This document shows positions 1 through 9,729 of a stretch of DNA of 64,000 bases, piece after piece. The notes beneath the pieces were generated by a model. That model had not been told where the DNA came from. It saw only the letters and a list, made by a program, of their open reading frames with translations, and did not search any database. Position 1 is the stretch's first letter, and each line of letters opens with the position of its first letter. Source of the DNA: Clavibacter sepedonicus. Lineage in GTDB: Bacteria; Actinomycetota; Actinomycetes; Actinomycetales; Microbacteriaceae. Both the position numbers and the translations under genes were made by a program. The stretch is from NCBI RefSeq assembly GCF_000069225.1, contig NC_010407.1, positions 558,001 through 622,000 on the forward strand. The letters run 5' to 3'.

Positions 1-719
1 ACGTCTCGATCCTCTACATGAACGACGCGTACGGGAAGGGCCTCCGCGAGAACATCAAGAAGACTCTCGAGGCCGGTGGCGCGTCCATCGCCGCCGAGGC
101 CACCTTCGAGCCGTCGAGCACCGACTTCAACAGCGCGATCACGTCGGTTCTCGCGCCGAACCCGGACGCCCTGGTCGTCATCTCCTTCGACGAGATCAAG
201 ACCATCGCCGACCAGCTGGCGTCGAAGGGCTTCGACTTCAGCAACTTCTACGGCACGGACGGCAACTACGGCGTCATCAAGGAGACCGACACCAACGTCG
301 ACATCGCGGGTGCGCAGTTCACGAACCCCGGCGTCGAGGCCAAGGAGGACTTCCAGGGCCGCCTGCAGGACATGGTGAAGGCCGACGGCGACCCCGCCCT
401 CTCGGTCTTCAGCTATGCCGCGGAGTCGTACGACGGCACCACGCTCCTCGCGCTCGCCGCGCTCCAGGGCAAGGCCACCGACGGCCCGACGCTGAAGGAC
501 AACCTCCAGTCGGTCTCGGAGGGCGGTACGAAGTGCACGACCTTCGCGGACTGCGCCAAGCTCATCGAGGCGGGCACCGACATCGACTACGACGGCATCT
601 CCGGGCCGATCACGTTCGATGAGAACGGCGACCCGACCGAGGCGTACGTCTCCGTGTACAAGTACGGCACGGGCAACAAGGCGACGTTCTCCGAGCAGGT
701 CTACGGCAAGCTCGACTAG
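1..719 (+). CDS. Branched-chain amino-acid ABC transporter substrate-binding protein (LivK-like), 3' part
   Basis: The gene enters from the left edge in frame (the first complete codon is at 3) and ends at TAG 717-719, so only the C-terminal ~238 residues are visible. The start 'SILYMNDAYGKGL' and the later SYAAESYDGTTLLALA stretch are typical of the type-1 periplasmic-binding fold (Peripla_BP_6). Proteins of this family capture Leu/Ile/Val or related ligands outside the membrane and deliver them to LivH/LivM. It converges on the livHMGF operon on the other strand, and a strong hairpin follows it. The signal peptide and lipobox lie outside the window, and the ligand cannot be read from the sequence. 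Confidence 0.85.
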   Translation, partial: VSILYMNDAYGKGLRENIKKTLEAGGASIAAEATFEPSSTDFNSAITSVLAPNPDALVVISFDEIKTIADQLASKGFDFSNFYGTDGNYGVIKETDTNVDIAGAQFTNPGVEAKEDFQGRLQDMVKADGDPALSVFSYAAESYDGTTLLALAALQGKATDGPTLKDNLQSVSEGGTKCTTFADCAKLIEAGTDIDYDGISGPITFDENGDPTEAYVSVYKYGTGNKATFSEQVYGKLD

Positions 720-740
720 CACCCGCACCACGCACGGCTG

Positions 741-769
741 AGGGCCCGGTCCGCATGGACCGGGCCCTT
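741..769 (+). terminator. Rho-independent-type terminator after the livK-like gene
   Basis: A perfect 12-bp stem (AGGGCCCGGTCC / GGACCGGGCCCT) closes a GCAT loop 22 bp after the stop codon. There is only a short T-run, as is usual for actinobacterial terminators. Confidence 0.8.
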
Positions 770-808
770 CGGCGTCCCGGGTGCCGATGCCGTCGCATGC
801 ACCCCGGA

Positions 809-850
809 CACGACGACGCGGCACCCCGGGGGATGCCGCGTCGTGTCGTG
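809..850 (-). terminator. Hairpin downstream of livF
   Basis: An 11-bp stem (ACGACGCGGCA 813-823 / TGCCGCGTCGT 834-844), extended by a bulged outer stem, lies just beyond the livF stop codon. It probably terminates the leftward liv operon. Confidence 0.6.
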
Positions 851-862
851 CGTGAGCCGGGA

Positions 863-1621
863 TCAGGGCTGGGGTGCCGCCTTGGCCTTCTCCTGGTCGG
901 CCGCGAGCGTGCCGAGGTACAGCTCGATGACCTTCGGGTCGTTCATGAGCTCGCGCCCGCGGCCCTCGTACGCGTCCTTGCCCTGGTCGAGCACGTAGCC
1001 GCGGTCGCAGATCTGCAGGGCGCGGCGGGCGTTCTGCTCCACGATCATGACGGAGACGCCCGCGCGGTTGATCTGCGCGACGTTGATGAACGTCTCGTCC
1101 TGGCGCACGGGGGAGAGGCCGGCGGACGGCTCGTCGAGGAGCAGCACCGTCGGGTCCATCATGAGCGCGCGCGACATGGCGACCATCTGCCGCTCGCCGC
1201 CCGAGAGGGATCCGGCGCGCTGCTTCAGCCGCTTGCCGAGCTCCGGGAACAGGTCGGTGACGAACGCCAGCCGCTCCTTGTACATCTTGGGCTTCTGGTA
1301 GGCGCCCATCTGCAGGTTCTCGTCGATCGTGAGCGTGGGGAACACGTTGTTGTTCTGCGGCACCATGCCGACCCCGCGCGTGACGAGCTTGTCGGCCTTG
1401 AGGCCCGTGATGTCCTGGCCGTTCAGCTCGATGCTGCCGCCGCGCACGTTCACCTGCCCGAAGATCGCCTTCAGCAGCGTGGACTTGCCGGCGCCGTTCG
1501 GGCCGATGATGCCGACCAGCTCGCCCTTGTCGACGTGCACGTTGCACCCGTTGAGGATGTTGACCCCGGGCAGATAGCCCGCGTGGAGGTCGGTGGTCTG
1601 GAGGACCCGCTCGATCGTCAC
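863..1621 (-). CDS. livF: Branched-chain amino-acid ABC transporter ATP-binding protein LivF
   Basis: A 252-aa ABC ATPase, normal length for LivF. The Walker A motif GPNGAGKS is at residues 40-47, followed by the LivF-type 'MVPQNNNVFPTLTIDENL' Q-loop region, the signature LSGGERQ and Walker B LLLDEPSAGLSP. The start is GTG at 1621, whose GTGA overlaps the livG stop, so the two ATPases are translationally coupled. They form the cytoplasmic motor dimer of a high-affinity branched-chain amino-acid importer with LivH and LivM. This is the last gene of the leftward operon livHMGF. Substrate range is inferred from family only. Confidence 0.92.
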   Translation of the reverse strand: MTIERVLQTTDLHAGYLPGVNILNGCNVHVDKGELVGIIGPNGAGKSTLLKAIFGQVNVRGGSIELNGQDITGLKADKLVTRGVGMVPQNNNVFPTLTIDENLQMGAYQKPKMYKERLAFVTDLFPELGKRLKQRAGSLSGGERQMVAMSRALMMDPTVLLLDEPSAGLSPVRQDETFINVAQINRAGVSVMIVEQNARRALQICDRGYVLDQGKDAYEGRGRELMNDPKVIELYLGTLAADQEKAKAAPQP

Positions 1622-2541
1622 TTGTCTGCCGCTTCCTTCTCGATCTCGTCCTTGACGAGGTCGGACTCCATGTCCTTCGCCACCTCGCGCTGGCCCGTGA
1701 GGGTGCCGAGGTCGGTGTCGTGGTGGGCGCCGAGGTAGGCGTCGATGACGGCCGGGTCGCTCATCACGGTCGAGGGCGGGCCCTCGGCGACGATGCGGCC
1801 CTCGGCCATGACGACCACCCAGTCGGCGATCTCGTTGACCATGTGCATGTCGTGCTCGACGAACAGCACGGTCATGCCCTCGGTCTTGAGGTCGAGGATG
1901 TGGTGGAGCAGCGACTGCGTGAGCGCCGGGTTGACGCCGGCCATGGGCTCGTCGAGCATCACGAGGTCGGGCTTCGTCATGAGCGCGCGCGCCATCTCGA
2001 GGAGCTTGCGCTGACCGCCGGAGAGGCTGTCCGCGTAGTCCTCCTCCTTGGTGTCGAGCTTGAACTTCCGCAGGAGCCCGCGGGCGCGCTCCGTGATCTC
2101 CTCCTCCTTCTTGCGCCAGAGGGGGCGGATCAGGGCGGAGAAGAAGCTCTCACCGCCCTGGCCGGTGGCACCGAGGCGCATGTTCTCCAGCACGGTCATG
2201 CCGCCGAGTGCCTTGGTGAGCTGGAAGGTGCGCACCATGCCGAGCCGGGCGACGCGGTAGGCGCTCATGCCGGCGAGGTCCTTCCCCGAGAACTCCCACG
2301 TGCCGGTGTTGGGCTTGTCGAAGCCGGTCAGCAGGTTGAAGAACGTGGTCTTGCCGGCGCCGTTCGGGCCGATGAGGGCCGTGATGGAGCCGCGCGGGAT
2401 CTCGAGGTGGTCGACGTCGACCGCCTTGAGGCCGCCGAACTGCCGGCTGACGCCGTGCGCGACGATGATGGGGTCCTTCTTGGCGCATCCCGGCCCGGCG
2501 TCGCCGTCGAGGATGGATGCCACCGGGGTCTTGTCAGGCAA
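1618..2541 (-). CDS. livG: Branched-chain amino-acid ABC transporter ATP-binding protein LivG
   Basis: A 307-aa ABC ATPase with Walker A GPNGAGKT, signature LSGGQRKLLEMAR and Walker B LVMLDEPMAGVNP. The sequence HGVSRQFGGLKAVDVDH near the start is the classic LivG N-terminus. It is longer than many LivG proteins because of a charged C-terminal tail of about 35 residues (…ESDLVKDEIEKEAADK). The chosen start is TTG at 2541, overlapping the end of livM by 8 bp; later starts would cut into the conserved N-terminus less cleanly. It pairs with LivF. Confidence 0.9.
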   Translation of the reverse strand: MPDKTPVASILDGDAGPGCAKKDPIIVAHGVSRQFGGLKAVDVDHLEIPRGSITALIGPNGAGKTTFFNLLTGFDKPNTGTWEFSGKDLAGMSAYRVARLGMVRTFQLTKALGGMTVLENMRLGATGQGGESFFSALIRPLWRKKEEEITERARGLLRKFKLDTKEEDYADSLSGGQRKLLEMARALMTKPDLVMLDEPMAGVNPALTQSLLHHILDLKTEGMTVLFVEHDMHMVNEIADWVVVMAEGRIVAEGPPSTVMSDPAVIDAYLGAHHDTDLGTLTGQREVAKDMESDLVKDEIEKEAADK

Positions 2542-3505
2542 AGTGCGTCTCCTTCTTCTTCCCGAAGATGCCCTGTGGTCGGAAGATCACGAGCAGCATG
2601 AGCGCGACGCCCACGATGATGAAGCGGATCGGGCCCTGCTGCGTGCTCGAGAGCGGCAGCCATTCGTTGGTCACGGCGAGGCTGAGCAGGCCGTCCGAGA
2701 GCGACAGCGTGACCCAGAAGATGATCGAGCCGATGACCGGCCCGAAGATCGTGGCCGCACCGCCCAGCAGCATGATCGTGTAGAGGAAGAAGGTGAGCTG
2801 CGTGCCGTAGTTGTCCGGCTGCAGCGACCTGGGGAGGATGAAGACCACGCCCGCCAGCCCGCCGAACACGCCGCCGAGCACGAGCGCCTGCATCTTGTAG
2901 GAGTAGACGTTCTTGCCGAGCGCGCGGACCGCGTCCTCGTCCTCGCGCACGCCCTTCAGCACGCGGCCCCAGGGGCTGCGCATGAGGAGGAACACCAGCA
3001 GGCAGGCGATGCCGACGAGGCCCCAGCCGACGATGCGGATCCACCACTGGTCGGAGGAGTAGGTGAGGACGCCGGCGCCGAAGCGGCCCTCGGGCAGCGG
3101 GTTCAGCGCGTTGAAGCCGTTTGCCGCGCCGTTGATGCCCTCCGAGCCGCCGGTGACCGACGAGAACTCGGGTGTCTTGACGCTCAACCGGATGATCTCG
3201 GCCGCGGCGATGGTCACGATGCTCAGGTAGTCGGCCCGCAAGCGCAGGGTCGGGATGCCGAGGATCAGCGCGAACACGGTGGAGGCGACGATCGCCGCCA
3301 GCAGCGACGCCCAGACGGGCCATTCGTACATGACCGCCGTGATGGCGAACGCGTATCCGCCGATAGCCATGAAGCCGGCCTGGCCGAAGTTCAGCAGGCC
3401 CGTGAAGCCGAAGTGGATCACGAGGCCGACGGTCGCGAGCGCGTACGCCGCGGTGGTCGGCGAGAAGATCTCGCCGAGCGCCAGGAAGATGAAGTTGGAG
3501 TTCAT
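2534..3505 (-). CDS. livM: Branched-chain amino-acid ABC transporter permease LivM
   Basis: A 323-aa polytopic membrane protein with about eight to nine hydrophobic segments. It contains the LivM hallmarks FGFTGLLNFGQAGFMAIGGY and LRADYLSIVTIAAAEIIRL, plus the EAA-like cytoplasmic loop SPWGRVLKGVREDEDAVRALG that contacts the ATPases. It starts with ATG at 3505, 6 bp after the livH stop. It forms the membrane channel together with LivH. The length and domain layout are ordinary. Confidence 0.92.
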   Translation of the reverse strand: MNSNFIFLALGEIFSPTTAAYALATVGLVIHFGFTGLLNFGQAGFMAIGGYAFAITAVMYEWPVWASLLAAIVASTVFALILGIPTLRLRADYLSIVTIAAAEIIRLSVKTPEFSSVTGGSEGINGAANGFNALNPLPEGRFGAGVLTYSSDQWWIRIVGWGLVGIACLLVFLLMRSPWGRVLKGVREDEDAVRALGKNVYSYKMQALVLGGVFGGLAGVVFILPRSLQPDNYGTQLTFFLYTIMLLGGAATIFGPVIGSIIFWVTLSLSDGLLSLAVTNEWLPLSSTQQGPIRFIIVGVALMLLVIFRPQGIFGKKKETHFA

Positions 3506-3511
3506 GCGCGG

Positions 3512-4972
3512 CTAACCGATCCGATCTTTCCGACCCAGGATGCCCTGGGGCCTGACGAGCAGGATGACGATCATGACCACGAGAGCGGCCACGTACTTCA
3601 TGTTCTCGGGCAGGACCATGGTGCTGACGTTGATGAAGACGCCGATCACGATCGAGCCGATGAGCGCGCCGAACGCCGTGCCGAGTCCGCCGAGGACGAC
3701 GGCCGAGAAGACGAGCAGCAGGATGGACGCGCCCGTGTCCCAGCGCAGCGACTGGTAGTAGGCGATGAAGACGCCGGACAGCGCGGCCAGCGCGGCCCCG
3801 CCGATCCAGACCACGCGGATCACGCCCTCCACGTCGATGCCCGACGCGGCCGCGAGCGAGCGGTTGTCGGAGACGGCGCGGGTGGCCTTGCCGATCTTCG
3901 TGTAGAGCAGCACGTACGCGACGGCGACGAGCAGCACGATCGAGACGATCGCGCCGACCACGTCGGTGAACTTGAGGCTGACGGGCCCGACGACGAGGAA
4001 CGGCGCCGAGCTGTTCGGGAGCGTCAACCGGTCGGCGCCGAAGATGAACTGGAAGGTGTAGCGCAGGGCGAGCGACAGGCCGATGGTGACGATCATCAGC
4101 GGCACGAGCCCGAGCCGCCTCCGCCGCAGGGGCTTCCAGATCGCCGCGTCCTGCACGAACCCGAAGGCCCCGCCGAGGACGACCGTGATGATGATCGCGA
4201 GCACCGGGTTGAGGCCGAGCACGTTGCTGAAGAGGTAGGCCATGAGCGCGCCGAAGGTGACGAGCTCGCCGTGCGCGAAGTTGTTGAGGCCCGTGGTGCC
4301 GTAGATGAGGGAGAGGCCGATCGCGGCGAGCGCGAGCAGCAGGCCGAAGATCAGGCCCGTCACGACCTTGGGCCAGAAGATCTTCCAGAAGTTGTTCTCG
4401 GTCACGGGCTCCGCGGTGCCGCTGACGGCGCCCGTCTCGGTGTCCGGCGCGGCGGTCTCGCCGCCGGTGGATGTGCCCGCGTCGTCGCTGGCGCTCGGCG
4501 CGGGCGTGGAACCCGCCGCACCGCTGGCCGCGCCGTCCGGGGCGATGAAGAAGAAGGCCGGGACGTTCTTGTTGCCTGCGGCGACGTCGATCTCGCGGGG
4601 GCTGGAGCCCGCCCGGGGCACCCCGGCGCCCTCGGGGATGGTGGACTCGTCGACCTCGACCGTGAAGGAGCCCGGCGCGCTGAGGCCGACCTCGGCCTTG
4701 CCGTCCGCGCCGGTCGTGCCGGTGGCCTCGACGCCGCCGCCCGAGACCTTCACCGTGACACCGGCGATGCCCGCATTGTCGGCGTCCGCCCGGACCCACA
4801 CGAGCAGCGACTGCTCGGCGGACGCCGGGTCGACCGCCTGGGGCGCGGCGCGTGGATCCGCGTGCGCCGCCGACGGGGACGAGAGGAGAAGTGCGGTGCA
4901 GGCGAACGCCACCGCGAGAATCAGGGCCCACATGCGCTGCGCGCGTGCTCCGGCCGAACCAGTCGCTATCAC
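3512..4972 (-). CDS. livH: LivH permease with a secreted Ig/carboxypeptidase-regulatory-like N-terminal extension
   Basis: From GTG 4972 (GGAGG four bases upstream) this encodes 486 aa. Residues 14-38 form a signal peptide or first helix ending SAAHA. Residues ~55-145 look like a small beta-sandwich of the carboxypeptidase-regulatory type (VRADADNAGIAGVTVKV… TTGADGKAEV). Residues ~146-190 are a Pro/Ala/Ser/Thr linker. Residues ~196-486 are a complete LivH permease (GTTGLNNFAHGELVTFGALM; EAA-like loop). Ordinary LivH is about 290 aa, so roughly 190 residues are added. The extension is read in one frame without a break. A role outside the membrane, perhaps in docking the binding protein, is inference. 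First gene of the liv operon. Confidence 0.85.
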   Translation of the reverse strand: MIATGSAGARAQRMWALILAVAFACTALLLSSPSAAHADPRAAPQAVDPASAEQSLLVWVRADADNAGIAGVTVKVSGGGVEATGTTGADGKAEVGLSAPGSFTVEVDESTIPEGAGVPRAGSSPREIDVAAGNKNVPAFFFIAPDGAASGAAGSTPAPSASDDAGTSTGGETAAPDTETGAVSGTAEPVTENNFWKIFWPKVVTGLIFGLLLALAAIGLSLIYGTTGLNNFAHGELVTFGALMAYLFSNVLGLNPVLAIIITVVLGGAFGFVQDAAIWKPLRRRRLGLVPLMIVTIGLSLALRYTFQFIFGADRLTLPNSSAPFLVVGPVSLKFTDVVGAIVSIVLLVAVAYVLLYTKIGKATRAVSDNRSLAAASGIDVEGVIRVVWIGGAALAALSGVFIAYYQSLRWDTGASILLLVFSAVVLGGLGTAFGALIGSIVIGVFINVSTMVLPENMKYVAALVVMIVILLVRPQGILGRKDRIG

Positions 4973-6712
<1,740 letters not shown>

Positions 6713-6746
6713 TGAGGTGAGCCGCGCGGATCCCGCGCGGTGGTGA

Positions 6747-6779
6747 CGAGGGACCGGTGCCGTGCGCACCGGCCCCTCG
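6747..6779 (+). terminator. Terminator-like hairpin after guaB
   Basis: A 14-bp stem with one mismatch (CGAGGGACCGGTGC / GCACCGGCCCCTCG) around a short loop, 35 bp past the guaB stop codon. There is no T-run. Confidence 0.6.
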
Positions 6780-6879
6780 CGCGTGCGGGGGCTCCCTCAC
6801 AGGACCCGCCTCCGGCCGCGTGCCCGGCGGGTCGCTGCCGGGCGGGTCCCCGGCCCGCTCGCGGCGCGACACTGCCCGC

Positions 6880-7980
6880 ATGCAACCGACCCCGCCGTCG
6901 CCCGCCGTCCGTCCGCTCGAGGCCGCGACCCTCGGGCCACCCGGGGTGGCGTTGATTCTCTCGGGGATCCTGCCCGTGTCGCCCACGGAAGCCGTGGGTG
7001 AGGAGGAGCGCGCCGAGGCCGCGGCCGTCGCCCGGGCGGAGGCCCGCGGCGAGCTCGTGCGGGTGCGGGCCGGGGTCCATGTGGAGCGCGCGGCCTGGGA
7101 GGCGGTGACGGCGTGCGAGCGGCACCTGCTGCGGATCCGCGCGCTCGCCCGGGTGTCCCCGGCGCCCGTGGTGGTCGGCGGCGCCTCGGCCGCCGCCGTG
7201 CACGGCCTGCCGCGCGTCACGCCGTGGCCGCAGGCGGTGACGCTGCTCGACGTGCCGGGTCTCCCGCAGGGGCGCAGGGCGGGCACGCGCATCGTGCGGG
7301 ATCCCTCCTACGGGCGCTCGTCGCTCGTGCGAGGCGTCGGCGGCGTGCGGTTGCCCGGGCTCGCGGCGACCGCGCTCGCCGCCTCGCACGAGGCGGCCGT
7401 GGCCGCCGTGCGCGGAGCCGCCGGCTGCGGGCCGGGGTGGTCCGCCCACGGCCTGGTCGCGCTCGACGACGCGCTCGCGCCCGCCCGCGTCGCGGCCACG
7501 ACGCGCGCGGAGCTCCACGCCGAGCGGGAGCTGCGGGGGCCCGGCCCGTGGAGCAGGCGCGCGGAGCTGCTGGTCGACGCCGCGGACGGGTCGGCCGCGG
7601 GCCCCGTGGAGTCGATCGCCCGCGGGGTCGCGGGGGAGGCGGGGCTGGCGCGGCCCATCGTCGGGCCGCTCGTGCCGGGTCACGGGAGGCTCGCGCTGGC
7701 CTGGCCGCGGCAGCGGGTCGGGCTCAGGATCCACCGGGTCCACCCGGGTGGGCGCATCGCCGCCGGGTGCTGTGCGGCGGAGGGACACGAGGTCGCGGAG
7801 TGGCGCGTCGTGGAGGCGACCGAGCGGGACGTCCTGGTCGCCGGGCGCCTGCGCGCGCTCCTCCTGCATGCGGGTCTCGAGCCCGAGCGGCGCGCTGCGT
7901 CGGCCGTCGCCGGGGCGCTCGCGGATCCGGAGCGCGGCCGGTCACGCAGGAGCCCGCCGCTAGGCTGTGCGGGTGAGTGA
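6880..7980 (+). CDS. Hypothetical protein of the actinobacterial AbiEi-antitoxin/DUF559-like type
   Basis: A 366-aa Ala/Arg-rich protein read from ATG 6880; the same frame opens further upstream without a better start. The layout has an N-terminal winged-helix-like part (ARGELVRVRAGVHVE, then GGASAAAVHGLP), a middle region beginning LVRGVGGVRLPGLAATALA, and a degraded C-terminal nuclease-like part. That matches the many orphan Microbacteriaceae proteins annotated as 'type IV toxin-antitoxin AbiEi family antitoxin domain' proteins. The usual C-terminal D-x(n)-ExK nuclease motif is not evident. Its end overlaps the start of guaB3 by 8 bp. No toxin partner is adjacent. Function unknown. Confidence 0.55.
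   Translation: MQPTPPSPAVRPLEAATLGPPGVALILSGILPVSPTEAVGEEERAEAAAVARAEARGELVRVRAGVHVERAAWEAVTACERHLLRIRALARVSPAPVVVGGASAAAVHGLPRVTPWPQAVTLLDVPGLPQGRRAGTRIVRDPSYGRSSLVRGVGGVRLPGLAATALAASHEAAVAAVRGAAGCGPGWSAHGLVALDDALAPARVAATTRAELHAERELRGPGPWSRRAELLVDAADGSAAGPVESIARGVAGEAGLARPIVGPLVPGHGRLALAWPRQRVGLRIHRVHPGGRIAAGCCAAEGHEVAEWRVVEATERDVLVAGRLRALLLHAGLEPERRAASAVAGALADPERGRSRRSPPLGCAGE
7961..7966 (+). promoter_or_regulatory. -10 box TAGGCT of guaB3 (leaderless)
   Basis: TAGGCT is followed after exactly 6 nt by the GTG start at 7973, and no Shine-Dalgarno is present. This spacing puts the transcription start at or next to the start codon. Confidence 0.6.
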
Positions 7981-9091
7981 TGTAGAGATCGGCCGCGCCA
8001 AGCGCGCCCGCCGCGTGTACGCGTTCGACGACATCGCCATCGTCCCGTCGAGGCGCACGCGCGACCCGCAGGACGTGTCGGTCTCGTGGTCCATCGACGC
8101 GTACCAGTTCGAGATCCCGTTCCTCGCGGCACCCATGGACTCCGTGGTCTCCCCGGCGACGGCCATCGCCATGGGGCGCTTCGGCGGCCTCGGCGTCCTC
8201 GACCTCGAGGGCCTCTGGACGCGGTACGAGCACCCGGAGCGCCTGCTCGAGGAGATCCGCTCGCTGCCGCCCGAGTCGGCGACCGCCCGCATGCAGCAGA
8301 TCTACTCGGAGCCGATCAAGCCCGAGCTCATCACGGCGCGCATCGCGGAGATCCGCGCGGCCGGCGTCGTGGTGGCCGCGGCGCTGTCGCCCCAGCGCAC
8401 CGCCGACCACTACGAGACCGTGGTGGCGGCCGGCGTCGACCTCTTCGTCATCCGCGGCACCACCGTCTCCGCCGAGCACGTGTCCAAGGGCGCGGCTCCC
8501 CTCAACCTCAAGAAGTTCATCTACGAGCTCGACGTGCCCGTCATCGTCGGCGGCGCGGCCACCTATACGGCCGCCCTGCACCTCATGCGCACGGGCGCGG
8601 CGGGCGTGCTCGTCGGGTTCGGCGGGGGAGCGGCGTCCACGACGCGCTCCACCCTCGGGATCCACGCGCCCATGGCCACCGCGCTCTCCGACGTCGCCGG
8701 CGCCCGCCGCGACTACATGGACGAGTCCGGAGGCCGGTACGTGCACGTCATCGCCGACGGCGGCCTCGGCAGCTCGGGCGACATCGTCAAGGCCATCGCG
8801 GTCGGCGCCGACGCGGTCATGCTCGGATCCACGCTCGCCCGCGCCACGGACGCGCCCGGCCAGGGCTTCCACTGGGGCGCCGAGGCGCACCACTCCGAGC
8901 TGCCCCGCGGCCACCGTGTGCGCGTCGACCAGGTCGCACCGCTCGAGCAGATCCTCTACGGCCCGTCGACCACGGCCGACGGCAGCGCCAACCTGGTGGG
9001 TGCCCTGCGCCGCGCCATGGCCACCACCGGCTACTCCGACCTCAAGGAGTTCCAGCGCGTCGAGGTCGTCGTCGCGCCGTACGGCAAGTAG
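7973..9091 (+). CDS. guaB3: GuaB3-family IMP dehydrogenase-like protein
   Basis: A 372-aa TIM-barrel enzyme related to GuaB but lacking the CBS pair. Family signatures include FAFDDIAIVPS-like 'VYAFDDIAIVPSRRTRDP', the VIRGTTVSAEHVSK stretch, GGAATYTAALHLMRTGAAG and HVIADGGLGSSGDIVKAIAVGADAVMLGS. The GTG at 7973 is preferred over GTG 7967 because of the -10 spacing. GuaB3 is widespread in actinobacteria and was long called a second IMPDH. Work on a cyanobacterial GuaB3 reports GMP reductase activity, so purine recycling rather than XMP synthesis is possible here. Its position between guaB and guaA supports a purine role. Confidence 0.9.
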   Translation: MSDVEIGRAKRARRVYAFDDIAIVPSRRTRDPQDVSVSWSIDAYQFEIPFLAAPMDSVVSPATAIAMGRFGGLGVLDLEGLWTRYEHPERLLEEIRSLPPESATARMQQIYSEPIKPELITARIAEIRAAGVVVAAALSPQRTADHYETVVAAGVDLFVIRGTTVSAEHVSKGAAPLNLKKFIYELDVPVIVGGAATYTAALHLMRTGAAGVLVGFGGGAASTTRSTLGIHAPMATALSDVAGARRDYMDESGGRYVHVIADGGLGSSGDIVKAIAVGADAVMLGSTLARATDAPGQGFHWGAEAHHSELPRGHRVRVDQVAPLEQILYGPSTTADGSANLVGALRRAMATTGYSDLKEFQRVEVVVAPYGK

Positions 9092-9192
9092 TCCGCGCCG
9101 GCCACCCGGCCGAGCCCCTGCCGCGCCGAGCGGACAGGGAACATGCGGGGCGCGGCCCGCGTTGTGAACCACAGGAAGAGGGAGGTGCGCGC

Positions 9193-9726
9193 ATGGCGGA
9201 GGTCCGTCGCGTCAAGCTGCCGGGTGTCGGCGTGCTGCACACCTTCATCACCGACGACGGGGGCAAGGTCGGCGTCATCGCCCACCGCTCCGGCCACAGC
9301 GACCTCATCACCTTCTCCGAGGAGCAGGACGGGCCCGACACGCAGAAGGTGTCGCTCCGCCTGAGCGAGGACGAGGCGCACACGCTCGCCGAGCTGCTCG
9401 GTGGCACGCGCATCACGGAGTCGCTCGACAAGCTCGACCAGATCCCCGGCCTCAGCATCGACTGGTTCACGGTCGACTACGACGACCACATCGCCGGCCA
9501 GGCGCTCGGCAACCTCGCCTCGCGCGGCGTCGTCGGGCTCACGGTCGTGGCGGTCGTCCGCGGCGAGTCCGCCAACCCCGCTCCGTCGGACGACTTCACC
9601 GTCTACCCGGGTGACACGCTCGTCGTCGCCGGATCCCCCGAGAAGGTCGCCAAGGCCTTCGCGTTCTACCGGACGGGTGAGTTCCCGCACCGCCCCGCGC
9701 CCGGCTCCGCGCCGGACGGAGGGTAG
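9193..9726 (+). CDS. Cation:proton antiporter regulatory subunit with C-terminal TrkA-C domain (KhtT-like)
   Basis: A 177-aa soluble protein with GGAGG 7 nt before ATG 9193. An N-terminal ~70-residue domain (VGVLHTFITDDGGKVGVIAH) is followed by a RCK_C/TrkA-C domain at about residues 90-165. The closing segment DDFTVYPGDTLVVAGSPEKVAKA is characteristic of RCK_C. KhtT-type proteins sit on the cytoplasmic face of a CPA2 antiporter and gate it in response to a ligand or to ions. The antiporter gene starts 3 bp downstream, so the two are one transcription unit. Confidence 0.85.
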   Translation: MAEVRRVKLPGVGVLHTFITDDGGKVGVIAHRSGHSDLITFSEEQDGPDTQKVSLRLSEDEAHTLAELLGGTRITESLDKLDQIPGLSIDWFTVDYDDHIAGQALGNLASRGVVGLTVVAVVRGESANPAPSDDFTVYPGDTLVVAGSPEKVAKAFAFYRTGEFPHRPAPGSAPDGG

Positions 9727-9729
9727 CGG

